Below, one piece after another: positions 33,043 through 42,472 of a DNA stretch of 64,000 nucleotides. Below the pieces are notes generated by a model, which saw only the letters and a list, made by a program, of their open reading frames with translations, made no database searches and was not told the DNA's origin. The translations under genes and the position numbers were made by a program. Each line of letters starts with the position of its first letter. The stretch's first letter is position 1. The DNA lies in assembly GCA_021228405.1 (NCBI GenBank), contig JAJQRF010000004.1:372001-436000 (forward strand), given 5' to 3'. The DNA comes from Pyrinomonadaceae bacterium (GTDB lineage: Bacteria; Acidobacteriota; Blastocatellia; Pyrinomonadales; Pyrinomonadaceae).

Positions 33043-35316
33043 TTATTTAATTTTCGCCATTTCGACGGCTTTATCTATTTCGTTTGCAAAATTTTCAATT
33101 GTTTCGGCAACTGCACGAATCTGTCCGGCGGCTTCGATCCAGTCGCGCTGTTCGATGCTTTCACGAACTGCCGGAAGCGTTTTCACTCCGTAACCCGTGT
33201 AAAATCCAGGCGCATAGATTTGGTGTTTGAACCAATCCCGATTAGGCAAGCCCTTTTCATTCGTTAAAGCGCGTTCCGATCTCAGCAAAATTTCGTTTAT
33301 CGATCTCTGCACTGACGGGGAAAGTGTTTTATTTTTCGTTGCAGTTTGCAGTTTTTCGGCACTTTCGCGCAAATGGCTGACGGTATTTTGCAGAGGCTGA
33401 AATGTCAGATCGGGAACAGGAGGTTGCGTTTTCGGCACGACATATTTTTCCTTCGGATTCTGAACCGATTTCAACATTCCCGAATTTATCAATTCGTTCA
33501 TTGCCACAGTTTCTTCGCGCATCGCATCGGTCAATTTTATTACTTCGCTGACGTATTGACCGACAGTTTCCGCAAAATTCGTAAACTCGAAAGGCAAAAT
33601 TTCCGCGTTTGCAAACCTTAAAACGGAATGTCCGCAAACTTTTGAAAGTGCCGCGCCGTATTGAAAATCCGTATCGCCGAACCGCGTGAAATGATCGAAC
33701 GAATCATAGATCGAATGGTAAGAACCGCCGCCGTCTTCGCCGCCGAAACCCAAATTTAACGAAGCGATGCCGAGATGCTGTAAAAACGGCGTAAAATCCG
33801 ACCCCGAACCGAGCGCGCCGATGCGCAGATCGCGGCGGCTCATTATTTCCTTGCGCGAAGCCGGAGAATTAACGAGTTGGGCGGCGCGAAGACGTTCCCA
33901 GACATTCATTTTGACCTGCGGGTCGGACACGGATTTGGCGACTTCGTTGATAAATTTTTCCAAACTGTGCGAACCGCCCATTCCGAGAAAACCGCGCCCG
34001 TTCGAGTCGGTATTGATGTAGACGACAGCTTTCCTTTTCAGTTCTTCGGCGTGTGTTTCAACCCATTCGGTCGAACCGAGAAGTCCGGGTTCTTCGCCGT
34101 CCCACGCGCAATAAATAATCGTTCGTTTCGGCTTCCAACCCGTTTTCACGAGCTCGCCGACGGCGCGTGCTTCTTCCAATTCACTGACCAAACCCGAAAT
34201 CGGGTCTTCCGCACCGTTTACCCAAGCATCGTGATGATTTCCGCGAATGATCCACTGATCTGGAAACTCCGAGCCTTCGAGTTTGGCGATGACGTTGTAG
34301 ATCGGCTTAATATCCCAGTTGAATTCCAGTTTGAAACGAACCTTTAAATTGTTTTCGCCGCCGAGTTTGTAAGTGATCGGCAAAGCACCGCGCCAATTTG
34401 CGGGCGCAGTTTTTCCGCCGAGATTTCTTAAGATCGGCAAAGCATCACCGTAAGAGATCGGCATCACGGGAATTTTCATCAAGGTCGGTGCGTCTTTGCG
34501 GTCGAGCCTTTTGGCATCTTTGGTCGAACCGACATTCGGAGTCGTCGGGTCGCCGGGGAAAACCGGCATATCAGCGACCGAACCGCGCTGAACGCCGTTT
34601 TCATTGCGCCACGCGCCTTTCGGATAAACTTCGCCCTGAAAATAGCCGTCGTCACGCGGATCGGAATAGATCAAACAAGCGATCGCACCGTGTTCCGCCG
34701 CAACCTTCGGTTTTATGCCGCGCCACGCGCCGCCGTAACGGGAGATTACGATCTTTCCCTTCACGTCAATTCCGCGTTTCTCCAGTTCTTCATAATCAGC
34801 CGGAACGCCGTAATTTACATAAACGACATCGCCCGTCACATCGCCGTCGGCGGAATAGGCGTTATACGTCGGAAGCTGTTCGTTCTGTTGATTCGAGGTA
34901 GAATCTTCGGCGAGTGCGGGTTCGTTTAATTTAGCCGTAAATTTTTCAGGTGAAACGACTTCTAAAATCCGCGTTTTCGGGGTCGGAAACAAAACGTCGA
35001 ATTGCTCGATCTTCGCGTCGAATCCCCAGGATTTGAAAAGCGAAACCATAAAATCGGCGTTTTCCTTGCCGTATTGCGAACCGACAAAATGCGGGCGCGC
35101 CGAAAGTCTTTTCATCCAGTTTCGCAGATTTTCGGGTTTCAACATCGAATCGAATTTCGTTTCCAATTCGATTTGTTTCTGCGAATTTTCCGCCGAAAAA
35201 CCAAGCAAACTTTTATCCTTCGACGATTGCGCGGCAATTGCCGAAGAAAAAAGATTGAACAGCAAAACCCAAGATAAAAAGCGGCTCGTTTTCTCTTTCA
35301 AATTTAAGATTTTCAT
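33043..35316 (-). CDS. Secreted M28 metallopeptidase, glutamate carboxypeptidase II-like
   Basis: 757 residues with a signal peptide (about 8-30, ending 'AIAAQ'). Order as in human PSMA: a PA domain inserted near 130-290 ('DVVYVNYGVPADYEELEKRG', in pieces), M28 zinc core ('IIRGNHHDAWVNGAEDPISG', 'CAWDGEEPGLLGSTEW', 'INTDSNGRG', 'YHSIYDSFDHF'), then a helical TFR-type dimerisation domain (about 610-750). It probably trims glutamate or other residues from peptides in the periplasm. The start codon directly abuts the stop of the S41 peptidase gene (no gap), so the two are likely co-translated. Confidence 0.93.
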   Translation of the reverse strand: MKILNLKEKTSRFLSWVLLFNLFSSAIAAQSSKDKSLLGFSAENSQKQIELETKFDSMLKPENLRNWMKRLSARPHFVGSQYGKENADFMVSLFKSWGFDAKIEQFDVLFPTPKTRILEVVSPEKFTAKLNEPALAEDSTSNQQNEQLPTYNAYSADGDVTGDVVYVNYGVPADYEELEKRGIDVKGKIVISRYGGAWRGIKPKVAAEHGAIACLIYSDPRDDGYFQGEVYPKGAWRNENGVQRGSVADMPVFPGDPTTPNVGSTKDAKRLDRKDAPTLMKIPVMPISYGDALPILRNLGGKTAPANWRGALPITYKLGGENNLKVRFKLEFNWDIKPIYNVIAKLEGSEFPDQWIIRGNHHDAWVNGAEDPISGLVSELEEARAVGELVKTGWKPKRTIIYCAWDGEEPGLLGSTEWVETHAEELKRKAVVYINTDSNGRGFLGMGGSHSLEKFINEVAKSVSDPQVKMNVWERLRAAQLVNSPASRKEIMSRRDLRIGALGSGSDFTPFLQHLGIASLNLGFGGEDGGGSYHSIYDSFDHFTRFGDTDFQYGAALSKVCGHSVLRFANAEILPFEFTNFAETVGQYVSEVIKLTDAMREETVAMNELINSGMLKSVQNPKEKYVVPKTQPPVPDLTFQPLQNTVSHLRESAEKLQTATKNKTLSPSVQRSINEILLRSERALTNEKGLPNRDWFKHQIYAPGFYTGYGVKTLPAVRESIEQRDWIEAAGQIRAVAETIENFANEIDKAVEMAKIK

Positions 35317-36714
35317 TTATTTTTTCTCGTAAATCTTTCCTGCTTGTTCGGGCGTTATTTTATGTCCGAGAAGCTCGGCGGCGCGAGCCATAACGGGATC
35401 GCGTCCGGCGGCTAGATCGGCGGCGGTCGGGATGATCTTTTCGTCAGGAATGATTCCGCTTTTCTCTAAACGATTTCCGTCGCTCATCAAAATATCCGCA
35501 AAGGTTATGTTCAACGCAAACGGCGCATTCAGATCGGTTACGCCGCGCGGTGCTATAAACTTCGTTTCCATCACCATTCCCGAAGATTGGTCGCCGATCA
35601 CGATACCGCGTTTTTGAAGCTGCATCACGCGCGCAAACATCTCGGAAGCCGAACCCGTTTCGCTATCGATGAGAACGACGATCTTTCCGCCGAAAAATCC
35701 TTCTTTGCGGGGTTTTGCAACAAGTTGTTTCGTTTGCTTGCGGCTTCGCCATTCGCCGACCTCGATTTCTTTATCAAAGAAATTTCCCAACATTCTTTCC
35801 AGCATTTTCAAGTCGCCGAAATCTTCGTTGAGCATATCGTCGATCGCATCTCCTCTGTTGCGTAACGGAATGAAATTTCTTTCGCGATTTGCCCTGACAA
35901 TCGATGTCCAGTAAACTTCGGTAAAACTATCATTTCCGCGCAAATCCAGAATCAGCGATTTTGCTTTTTTGGCTTTATCCATCACATTATCCAGCGCAGG
36001 CGGATTCAGTTGAAATGATGAAAGTTTCCAGACGAATAAATCCTGAAATTCGTCGCTGGTCGATTGTTTCAACTGTTTGCTGAGAATATTCTGTTCTTCG
36101 ATGAGAAAATTGCGGCTGTCGAAATCGTGATAATAATGAAGAACTTTTCCTTCCGTGAGTTTCGCGTCCAGCTTTACCTTAAATTTGTTGCCGTTCGGTT
36201 TAATCAGGATCACTTCCAAAGACGGTTGCGGATTCAGCACTTCAAATTGATATTTTATTTTCCAAAAATCCTTTCGGGTCGGAATAAAACCTTCGATCAT
36301 ATAAATCTGATCGCCGACTCTGACACCTTTTTTGGCGGCATCGCTTTTTTCGTCAACATTTGTCACGAAAACTTTATCGCCGTAAAACTGCATTTCCCAG
36401 CCGTATTCGACTTTTACGGTCGATTTCGGCGGCAGAAAAAATAGATGCGAATCGTCAAAAGCATACAAAAAACCGCTGATGATATTCTTCATCTGCCCGC
36501 TCGAAGTTGCATTTTTCAGCGCGTCGTTCGCGGATTTGTAATTTTCGGCAAGATTTACTCCGCCGAATTTCTGGTCAAAATAATTATCTTCAATTTCGCT
36601 CTTTAAAACTTTGAGTATGCTCTGATGAACGATGCGCTCATCTTTCAAATCCTGGGAGAAGGAAACGCCGGTCGAAATAAAAATCAGAAAGAGGACTAGA
36701 ACAAAATCTTTCAT
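35317..36714 (-). CDS. Secreted S41-family (tail-specific) protease
   Basis: 465 residues with a signal peptide ending near 'VSFSQ'. A short helical N-terminal part is followed by a PDZ domain (about 100-175, 'KKGVRVGDQIYMIEGF') and the S41 catalytic domain with 'SLILDLRGND' and the Ser in 'DSETGSASEMFARVMQ', then 'GIVIGDQSSGMV'. A Lys partner for the Ser-Lys dyad should lie about 25 residues downstream ('METKFIAP' is a candidate). Acts in the periplasm on unfolded or tagged proteins or peptides. It sits in an operon with the M28 peptidase. Confidence 0.9.
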   Translation of the reverse strand: MKDFVLVLFLIFISTGVSFSQDLKDERIVHQSILKVLKSEIEDNYFDQKFGGVNLAENYKSANDALKNATSSGQMKNIISGFLYAFDDSHLFFLPPKSTVKVEYGWEMQFYGDKVFVTNVDEKSDAAKKGVRVGDQIYMIEGFIPTRKDFWKIKYQFEVLNPQPSLEVILIKPNGNKFKVKLDAKLTEGKVLHYYHDFDSRNFLIEEQNILSKQLKQSTSDEFQDLFVWKLSSFQLNPPALDNVMDKAKKAKSLILDLRGNDSFTEVYWTSIVRANRERNFIPLRNRGDAIDDMLNEDFGDLKMLERMLGNFFDKEIEVGEWRSRKQTKQLVAKPRKEGFFGGKIVVLIDSETGSASEMFARVMQLQKRGIVIGDQSSGMVMETKFIAPRGVTDLNAPFALNITFADILMSDGNRLEKSGIIPDEKIIPTAADLAAGRDPVMARAAELLGHKITPEQAGKIYEKK

Positions 36715-36726
36715 AAAATTTAAGGT

Positions 36727-37071
36727 TTAGATCAAACCGAATTTTTCGGCATCAGCATCATCGACCTCGATTTTCATCCGTAAAAGCGCGGTCGAAAACG
36801 TTTTCCCCTGCGCGTCGGTCATTAAAGACAAAGTTCCGCCGCCGCCGAGCGATTCGTGGAGCAGAAAATTTAACGCGCCGAGATTCGGCAATTCAAAACG
36901 CTCGACTTCGCCTTTGACCATTTCGCCGAAATGTTCTTTGACCTTTTCGGCGGTAACTTCTTTAACCAGAAGCGGGTAAATTTCATCCTTCAACGCGATG
37001 ACCCCGACATTTGCCGTGTCGCCTTTGTCGCCCGAACGAGCGTGTGCAAGTTTTGTTAATTCTACTTTCAT
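36727..37071 (-). CDS. AtuA C-terminal-domain protein (stand-alone)
   Basis: 114 residues that begin 'LTKLAHARSGDKGDTANVGVIA', the hallmark of the small ferredoxin-like domain found at the C-terminus of full-length AtuA proteins, and end with 'FLLHESLGGGGTLSLMTDAQGKTF'. It should complement the large DUF1446 domain at 30830-32197. Its ATG overlaps the stop of the DUF1648 gene by 4 bp (ATGA), and the S41 gene follows after 12 bp, so it belongs to the minus-strand operon. Confidence 0.9.
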   Translation of the reverse strand: MKVELTKLAHARSGDKGDTANVGVIALKDEIYPLLVKEVTAEKVKEHFGEMVKGEVERFELPNLGALNFLLHESLGGGGTLSLMTDAQGKTFSTALLRMKIEVDDADAEKFGLI

Positions 37072-37559
37072 ATTTTTATCTTAAATTGTCCGAGAAATTT
37101 TATCATCCAAACGATCGTGAAAATCACGAAACCGCCGATTAAAAGCCACAATATCAGAGGCGATAAATCCTGCCGCGTCAGATTGGCTTTATAAACCTGC
37201 TGATTGATTAGCAGGATCAAACTCAACAAACCGACGCTGAACCAACGAAAAAAGACGCGCATTTTGGCAAAAGTTTCGGCGCGTCTTTCGGGCGCGAGCC
37301 AATATTGTTTGTTCGGCAGATTTATCAGCGAATCGGGCATTTTTTCCATTAACAACGGAAGAAGCGAAAAATTTACGATGACAACAAGCAAAATAACGGC
37401 TTCAAAAATCAAAAAACCTTCCTTCGGCATCCATTTGTCAGCCACGCCCGCCGCGTTGAAATGCGATGCGACCGTTTCGGGTAGAATCGGAAAATAATAA
37501 GCCGTTTGTGCGATGATGATGCCGATGATGAATATAAAAATTGCTGTGGCGAAACGCAT
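37068..37559 (-). CDS. DUF1648-domain membrane protein
   Basis: 163 residues, four hydrophobic helices. The first helix is followed by 'LPETVASHFNAAGVADKWMPKEGFL', read in pieces: the P-x-x-V-x-x-H-F-x-x-x-G-x-x-D-x-W pattern of DUF1648, which also occurs in SdpI-type immunity proteins. Function unknown; possibly a membrane sensor. Start lies 2 bp past the NUDIX gene, and its end overlaps the small AtuA gene. Confidence 0.85.
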   Translation of the reverse strand: MRFATAIFIFIIGIIIAQTAYYFPILPETVASHFNAAGVADKWMPKEGFLIFEAVILLVVIVNFSLLPLLMEKMPDSLINLPNKQYWLAPERRAETFAKMRVFFRWFSVGLLSLILLINQQVYKANLTRQDLSPLILWLLIGGFVIFTIVWMIKFLGQFKIKI

Positions 37560-37561
37560 AT

Positions 37562-38116
37562 TTACTTTTGAAGATTATATAACGAAAAAAAGTAAAATGC
37601 CGTGAGCACGAGCGAATGAATATTTTTCTCTTCTCTTAAAGTCGTTTCGATGTTTTCGAGTTTTTTGAGTTTCGTCACGACATTTTCGTGTTCGTCAAAA
37701 CCCGTTTCCGAGGTCTTTTCGCAGTTCAGGGCGAGAAAATGAAAGATCATATTATTTTGAATCGCCGGATTCGGACGCGATTTGCCCAAAAATATCCATT
37801 CGTCCGACGAAAATCCGGTTTCTTCCAAAAGTTCGCGTTTCGCCGCCGTTTCGGGTTCTTCCCCACGGTCGATCATTCCGCCCGGAATTTCGAGAATAGT
37901 TTCCTCGATGCCGTGCCGAAACTGTTCGATAAAAACGACTTCCCGCGCTACGGTCAGAGCAATGACATTTACCCAATCGGGATTTTCGATCACGAAAAAC
38001 GAGCTTTTTAAGCCATCGCCTTCACGTTCGCAAAAATCTTCGCGCACCTTAAAAACGCGGCAATCGGCAATTTCCCTCGAATCGTTCGTTTTCCATCTCT
38101 CCGCTTTTTCATTCAT
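37562..38116 (-). CDS. NUDIX hydrolase (ADP-ribose pyrophosphatase type)
   Basis: 184 residues from the ATG at 38116; an ATG at 38152 would add 12 residues, and no ribosome-binding site decides between them. The Nudix box G-x5-E-x7-R-E-U-x-E-E-x-G-U is complete: 'GGMIDRGEEPETAAKRELLEETGF'-type residues, read in parts (Gly-Gly, Glu-Pro-Glu, Arg-Glu-Leu-Leu-Glu-Glu-Thr-Gly). 'VVFIEQFRHGIEETILEIPGG' upstream matches ADP-ribose/ nucleoside diphosphate-sugar pyrophosphatases. First gene of the minus-strand operon to 32280 and divergent from the gene at 38189. Confidence 0.9.
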   Translation of the reverse strand: MNEKAERWKTNDSREIADCRVFKVREDFCEREGDGLKSSFFVIENPDWVNVIALTVAREVVFIEQFRHGIEETILEIPGGMIDRGEEPETAAKRELLEETGFSSDEWIFLGKSRPNPAIQNNMIFHFLALNCEKTSETGFDEHENVVTKLKKLENIETTLREEKNIHSLVLTAFYFFSLYNLQK

Positions 38117-38188
38117 AATTTTTTTCGCAAAACCGCTCGAAATATGTTTCAATAAAATAACAGTTTTTTTTAGAAAAGGGGGAATTTT

Positions 38189-39121
38189 ATGTATAGAAAC
38201 TTGCTGTTTTCATTAATTTTTATCTTTGCCTGCTCGATCTTCGTTTCGGCGCAGACAGCCGATCTGCAAACGGTTTTGAGCGAAGCGCAAAAGCAAACCG
38301 ATTTTTACCGCGAAACATTCCGCAATCTTTTAGCCGAAGAAACCAAAACTTTCGAGGAATTCGACAAAAACGGGAAAGTCGATAAAAAGACTTCCGTGAA
38401 ATCTAATTTTCTCGTTTATCAATCGGGCAAAGACGCGGCAAAAACGGCGGAACTGAGAAACGTCGTTCAGGTTGACGGCAAAACCGTTCCCGACAGCCAA
38501 AAACGCACGGACGAACTTTTTTCGGAACTCGAAAAAGCCTCGACCTATGAAAAAGAACTGAAACAGATCGTCAAAGAAAGTTTGAGATTCGATAAAACCT
38601 GGGAAATAAACGGCTTGACGCTCAACGAAGGTCTGGTTTTACATCCGAATTTCCGCTCGTCGTTCGATTTTAAATTGGTCGGCAGTGAAAATCTTCCCGA
38701 AAGCAGTTTCTATGTCGTCAGTTATCGGCAAAACAAACCCAATCCGAATATTATTATTAACGGTAAATCGCCGAAAACCAACGATTTGACCCTACAAGTT
38801 CAAATCGACGTTCCAAGTTCGCTGAAAAAGGAAGATTTGATTCTGCAAGGAAAATTGTGGCTTGATGCGAAAACCTTCCAGATTTTGCGCGAAGAAAGAA
38901 ATATCACGAATAAAACCGAAGAACCGCTGGTTTTGCACACGACGAACCTTGAATATCAGCCGAGCGAATATGGAATTTACGTGCCGAAAAATATCGTGAT
39001 GACGTTTTACGATGCGAAGAAGCAAAACAACAATTTTTCGATGATAAAAGATACGGTTGTCAGTTTTGAATATTCCAATTTCAGAAAAACCGAAACCGAC
39101 GTGATTATCCTGGACAATTAA
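38189..39121 (+). CDS. Secreted protein of unknown function
   Basis: 310 residues with a signal peptide ending near 'FVSAQT' and a good ribosome-binding site (AAAGGGGG). The mature protein starts with a helix ('LSEAQKQTDFYRETFRNLLAEE'-like, in parts), has a Lys/Glu-rich middle and then a beta-rich half with 'LILQGKLWLDAKTFQILREERN' (in parts), like outer-membrane-lipoprotein-sorting or lipocalin-like sheets (LolA-style). I do not recognise a named family; related proteins seem frequent in Acidobacteriota. It ends 2 bp from the convergent TPR membrane protein gene. Confidence 0.65.
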   Translation: MYRNLLFSLIFIFACSIFVSAQTADLQTVLSEAQKQTDFYRETFRNLLAEETKTFEEFDKNGKVDKKTSVKSNFLVYQSGKDAAKTAELRNVVQVDGKTVPDSQKRTDELFSELEKASTYEKELKQIVKESLRFDKTWEINGLTLNEGLVLHPNFRSSFDFKLVGSENLPESSFYVVSYRQNKPNPNIIINGKSPKTNDLTLQVQIDVPSSLKKEDLILQGKLWLDAKTFQILREERNITNKTEEPLVLHTTNLEYQPSEYGIYVPKNIVMTFYDAKKQNNNFSMIKDTVVSFEYSNFRKTETDVIILDN

Positions 39122-39123
39122 GA

Positions 39124-41019
39124 TCAGGGTATTTTCTTCAATAACTCAAGGGCTTGCTTTCGGTCGCTGGCGGTCAATTCGTCTGAAAGCGAGCCTGTTA
39201 TTTTCAGATATTCCAGCAAGGCTTTTTTCGCCTCGTTAAGATTTCCCGTTTCCAAATAAAGCATTCCGAGCCGCAGTAAAACGGTTTTCGACGACGGCAA
39301 AAATTCGACTTTTGCCTGATTTCTCGCACTTTCGAGTTCCGTCAAAGCGTCTTGTTTGCGATTTTGTCCGTAAAGCACGACCGCGAGTTTTTCCGTCAAA
39401 GCGGCGTAATAGATCGGCAGACTTTTACGCGCCTGTAACAACGACTTTTCGGCTTGTGCCGATTTGTTGTTCTGCATCAACGCTAAAGTTTCGAGCTCGT
39501 AAGCCTGAAAGAGCGTGTAGGCATTTAACTTTTCCCTCGGCATTTCGATCACGATTCGCGCATTAAAAACGGCTTCTTCAAATTGATTTCGCGCCAAAAA
39601 ATTGCGTCCCAAACCGAGATATGCCAGTGCGGTCGGACGAACATCGATCGAATTGTTATAGGCTTCGATGGCTTCGTCCGTTCGTTTTTCCTCCGACAAG
39701 ATCGCGCCGAGTTGCGACCAGTTAAACGCCGATTGCGGGTCGAGCTTCACCGCGTCCTGCCAAAGTCCGAGTTCCGTTTTCCAAACCCGATTGTAGGAAA
39801 ATGTCTTTAAGACAAGCGGAATACTTAAGAAAAATATCAATGAAACAAACACCGCACGGCTTTTTTCCTTGAAAAATTTTGTGCAAATCTCATAGAAAAA
39901 CGGGACGATCAGCATTAAAATTCCGAACAACGGAAAATACAAGTAGCGGTCGTGAACGATCTGTTCAAACATAAAACCGCTCGCATTCAGCGCAGGCAAA
40001 AGCGTCAGAACGAAAATTGCCAAGCCGATTTTCTGCACGAATGAACGTTTTGCCAAAAAGAAAAACAAAGCTAAAGCCGCAATCGAAACAATCAAAGGAA
40101 CGAGAAAATTTACGAAATCGAAACTGCCGTTCGGTCTGAGCGGATGATTTGCGCCGAGCCAAAGCGGAAAAATTGTCTGTTTCAGATAAAAAACAAACAT
40201 CGCCGGAATCGTAAAAATCATATCGTTCAAACTAACCGCGTCTTCGGTCGGGTGCGAAACTGCGCCGATGGCAAAATACCGGGCGATGAAATAAATAATC
40301 GCACAGATCAGAAACGGGATCGTCAGTTTTACCGCGTTCGACTTCCCGCTTTCCCTGGCAAAGATCAGCGCAAAGATCGGAAAACATAAAATCCCAACTT
40401 CTTTAGCACCAAGCGCAAACGCATAAAAAACGAGCGCAAAGATCAGGTCGAGATAATATTTCGCGCCGTGATTTGCGTTTGTTTCGCTCGAATATCGTTT
40501 GGCGAAATTATCTGCAAACCAAACGGACGCGAGAAGAAACAGTCCGAAAAGCAGATCGGGCGAACCCGAAATCCACGCGACGGATTCCGTGTGAACCGGA
40601 TGAACCGCAAATAAAAGCGCGATGCCGAACGCCGTAAAATCGTCTAGATTCCATTTTCGCAAAAGCAAAAACCCGAGCAGACAAACGCCGGTGTGCAGAA
40701 AAACATTGAGTAAATGCCAGCCGAAAGGATTTGCGCCGAAAAGTTGAAAATTAAAGATAAGCCACAGGATAAAGGTCGGACGGTAATAATTGCTCGCCGC
40801 GATGCTTCCGTCGCCCTTGAATGCCCAAACGTCCGAAGTCAAGGCTTTCCCGTAAAGCGACGCGTCCTGAATCAACGGATTTTTCAGGATTTGCCGCTTG
40901 TCGTCGTAAACGAAATCGCCGTCGAGCGTGTTCGCAAAAACAGCAAAGGCGACGATTACCAGAATCAAAGGAAACAGAAATTTTAATTTGTCGAAATTCG
41001 GTTTTTCTTTTTCGGACAT
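39124..41019 (-). CDS. Polytopic membrane protein with TPR tail (TMTC/O-mannosyltransferase-like)
   Basis: 631 residues. The first ~430 form about ten to twelve helices with the early luminal motif 'DGDFVYDDKRQILKNPLI', where the Asp-Asp pair resembles the TMTC and related GT-C transferases, plus 'HPVHTESVAWISGSPDLLFGLF'. The C-terminal ~190 residues hold tetratricopeptide repeats ('SAFNWSQLGAILSEEKRTDEAIEAY', in parts). GT-C proteins of this shape transfer sugars from lipid carriers onto proteins or glycans outside the membrane; activity here is inferred. Confidence 0.83.
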   Translation of the reverse strand: MSEKEKPNFDKLKFLFPLILVIVAFAVFANTLDGDFVYDDKRQILKNPLIQDASLYGKALTSDVWAFKGDGSIAASNYYRPTFILWLIFNFQLFGANPFGWHLLNVFLHTGVCLLGFLLLRKWNLDDFTAFGIALLFAVHPVHTESVAWISGSPDLLFGLFLLASVWFADNFAKRYSSETNANHGAKYYLDLIFALVFYAFALGAKEVGILCFPIFALIFARESGKSNAVKLTIPFLICAIIYFIARYFAIGAVSHPTEDAVSLNDMIFTIPAMFVFYLKQTIFPLWLGANHPLRPNGSFDFVNFLVPLIVSIAALALFFFLAKRSFVQKIGLAIFVLTLLPALNASGFMFEQIVHDRYLYFPLFGILMLIVPFFYEICTKFFKEKSRAVFVSLIFFLSIPLVLKTFSYNRVWKTELGLWQDAVKLDPQSAFNWSQLGAILSEEKRTDEAIEAYNNSIDVRPTALAYLGLGRNFLARNQFEEAVFNARIVIEMPREKLNAYTLFQAYELETLALMQNNKSAQAEKSLLQARKSLPIYYAALTEKLAVVLYGQNRKQDALTELESARNQAKVEFLPSSKTVLLRLGMLYLETGNLNEAKKALLEYLKITGSLSDELTASDRKQALELLKKIP

Positions 41020-41068
41020 CGGATAAATTTTCGAGCGGAGAATTTAATCGGGAAAAACTTTCAACAGT

Positions 41069-41836
41069 TTACATCTTTTCCGCCCGGAAAACGAGAAAAT
41101 AATCCATTCCGTCCGTTTTCACGAAATCGTAGTCTTCAACCAGAGAAAACCCTGCGCGCTTTGCTTCCTCGACAACGTTTTCCTTGTTGATGCCGTGATC
41201 GTCGCCTTTCCCGTTGCGGTCGATGATGCCGAAAAGCGCGTCCGGTTTGAGTGATTTTCTCAGATTTACCAAAACTTTGACCGGCTCGGCGATTTCGTGA
41301 TAAGTCTTTAACATCAAAACGGCATCGACCGAATTATCCGGCAATTTCGGATCGTCTTCCGTCCCGAGAACGGTTTCGATATTCGTGATCTTTTCCTTTT
41401 TCGCCCGTTCGTTGATGTATTTGATAAAATCCTGATTTATCTCGACGGCATAAACTTTTCCATTTTCACCGACGCGTTTCGACGCGCGAACCGTAAACCA
41501 GCCCGAACCCGCACCGATGTCGGCAACCGATTTACCTTCCGCGATTTTGAGAATATCCATCACGCGGTCGATCTGAAGATTTTCGGCGCGTTTTTCGCCT
41601 TCAAAGATCGAAAGATCGCCCGTGTAAGGTTCGCTCACGGGACGATTTATATTTTCATCAACTTTCGGCGCGGCAGGTGTCGGGGTAACGACGGGATTTT
41701 CAATTTTTGAAAGTTCCGCCGTTTGACAGGACGAAAACGAAACTGCAAAAAACACCGCCACCAAGACAAACTTCACCACAAACAAGCTCACCGCAAATTT
41801 TTTCATATTTTTATGATGATACATTTTCCCTTTCAT
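41069..41836 (-). CDS. Class I methyltransferase with lipoprotein-type N-terminus
   Basis: 255 residues. The N-terminal part reads as a lipoprotein signal: hydrophobic 12-32 and lipobox 'SFSSC'. After a Pro-rich spacer comes a SAM-binding fold: 'VADIGAGSGWFTVRASKRVG' (motif I), 'VYAVEINQDFIKYI', 'VDAVLMLKTYHEI' and 'LFGIIDRNGKGDDHG'. Its start ATG overlaps the stop of the upstream enoyl-CoA hydratase gene by 4 bp; Met5 or Met11 are alternative starts. An external SAM enzyme would lack its cofactor, so either the tether faces the cytoplasm or the domain has another role. Confidence 0.82.
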   Translation of the reverse strand: MKGKMYHHKNMKKFAVSLFVVKFVLVAVFFAVSFSSCQTAELSKIENPVVTPTPAAPKVDENINRPVSEPYTGDLSIFEGEKRAENLQIDRVMDILKIAEGKSVADIGAGSGWFTVRASKRVGENGKVYAVEINQDFIKYINERAKKEKITNIETVLGTEDDPKLPDNSVDAVLMLKTYHEIAEPVKVLVNLRKSLKPDALFGIIDRNGKGDDHGINKENVVEEAKRAGFSLVEDYDFVKTDGMDYFLVFRAEKM

Positions 41837-42447
41837 TTGCCGTTTTTTTCTCCGATCTTCAAAATTTCGTCGAGCGGATTTTGAACGATCTTATCGATCA
41901 ATCCGATTTTTAAGGCTTCTTCCGCATCAACGCGCTTTGCCAGAAAAAACATTTCCAACGCCTTCGCTTCGCCGATCAGACGCGGCAAACGCTGAGTTCC
42001 GCCCCAACCCGTCATTATTCCCAAATTTGCGCCGGGATGAGAAAAAACCGCATACGGCGAAACGATCCGCTGTTTGCAGGCAAGCGCAAGATCGAGCGCG
42101 CCGCCGAAACAAAACCCGTTGATTGCCGCGATCGTTTGCTTCGCCGAATTCTCGATCTTATTCATCAGATTTTGTCCGCGCAGGGCAAATGTCTTTGCCG
42201 TTTCGCCAGTAACTTCGGCGATTTCGCGCAAATCCGCGCCTGAGGCGAAAACGTCGTCTTTGCCTGTAAAGATGATTTCTTCAACGTCCGCGCAGTTTTC
42301 CGTTTCATCCAGAATAAAATTCAAACCTTCTAAAACATTCACCGAAAGCGGATTACGAATTTCGGGGCGCGTGAATTTAATGGTTAGGAAGTTACGCAAA
42401 AATTCAGTTGCAATCCCATCAAATTCAGGTAATCTTTTATCCGACAT
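41833..42447 (-). CDS. Short enoyl-CoA hydratase/isomerase-family protein
   Basis: 204 residues, about 50 shorter than usual for the crotonase family because the C-terminal helices are missing after 'VDAEEALKIGLIDKIVQNPLDEI'. The core motifs remain: 'IKFTRPEIRNPLSVNVLEGL', 'IIFTGKDDVFASGADLREI', 'IAAINGFCFGGALDLALACK' and 'HPGANLGIMTGWGGTQRLPR'. It might be a functional short form or an eroded one. The downstream methyltransferase gene is coupled by an ATGA overlap. Confidence 0.85.
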   Translation of the reverse strand: MSDKRLPEFDGIATEFLRNFLTIKFTRPEIRNPLSVNVLEGLNFILDETENCADVEEIIFTGKDDVFASGADLREIAEVTGETAKTFALRGQNLMNKIENSAKQTIAAINGFCFGGALDLALACKQRIVSPYAVFSHPGANLGIMTGWGGTQRLPRLIGEAKALEMFFLAKRVDAEEALKIGLIDKIVQNPLDEILKIGEKNGK

Positions 42448-42472
42448 AGTTTGTTATCTTAGCCCTTCAAAT

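Noticed and set aside
42074-42472. Upstream extension of the VanW fusion gene
   Set aside because: It runs antisense through the enoyl-CoA hydratase gene, and the VanW family does not have such a leader; start set at 42473.
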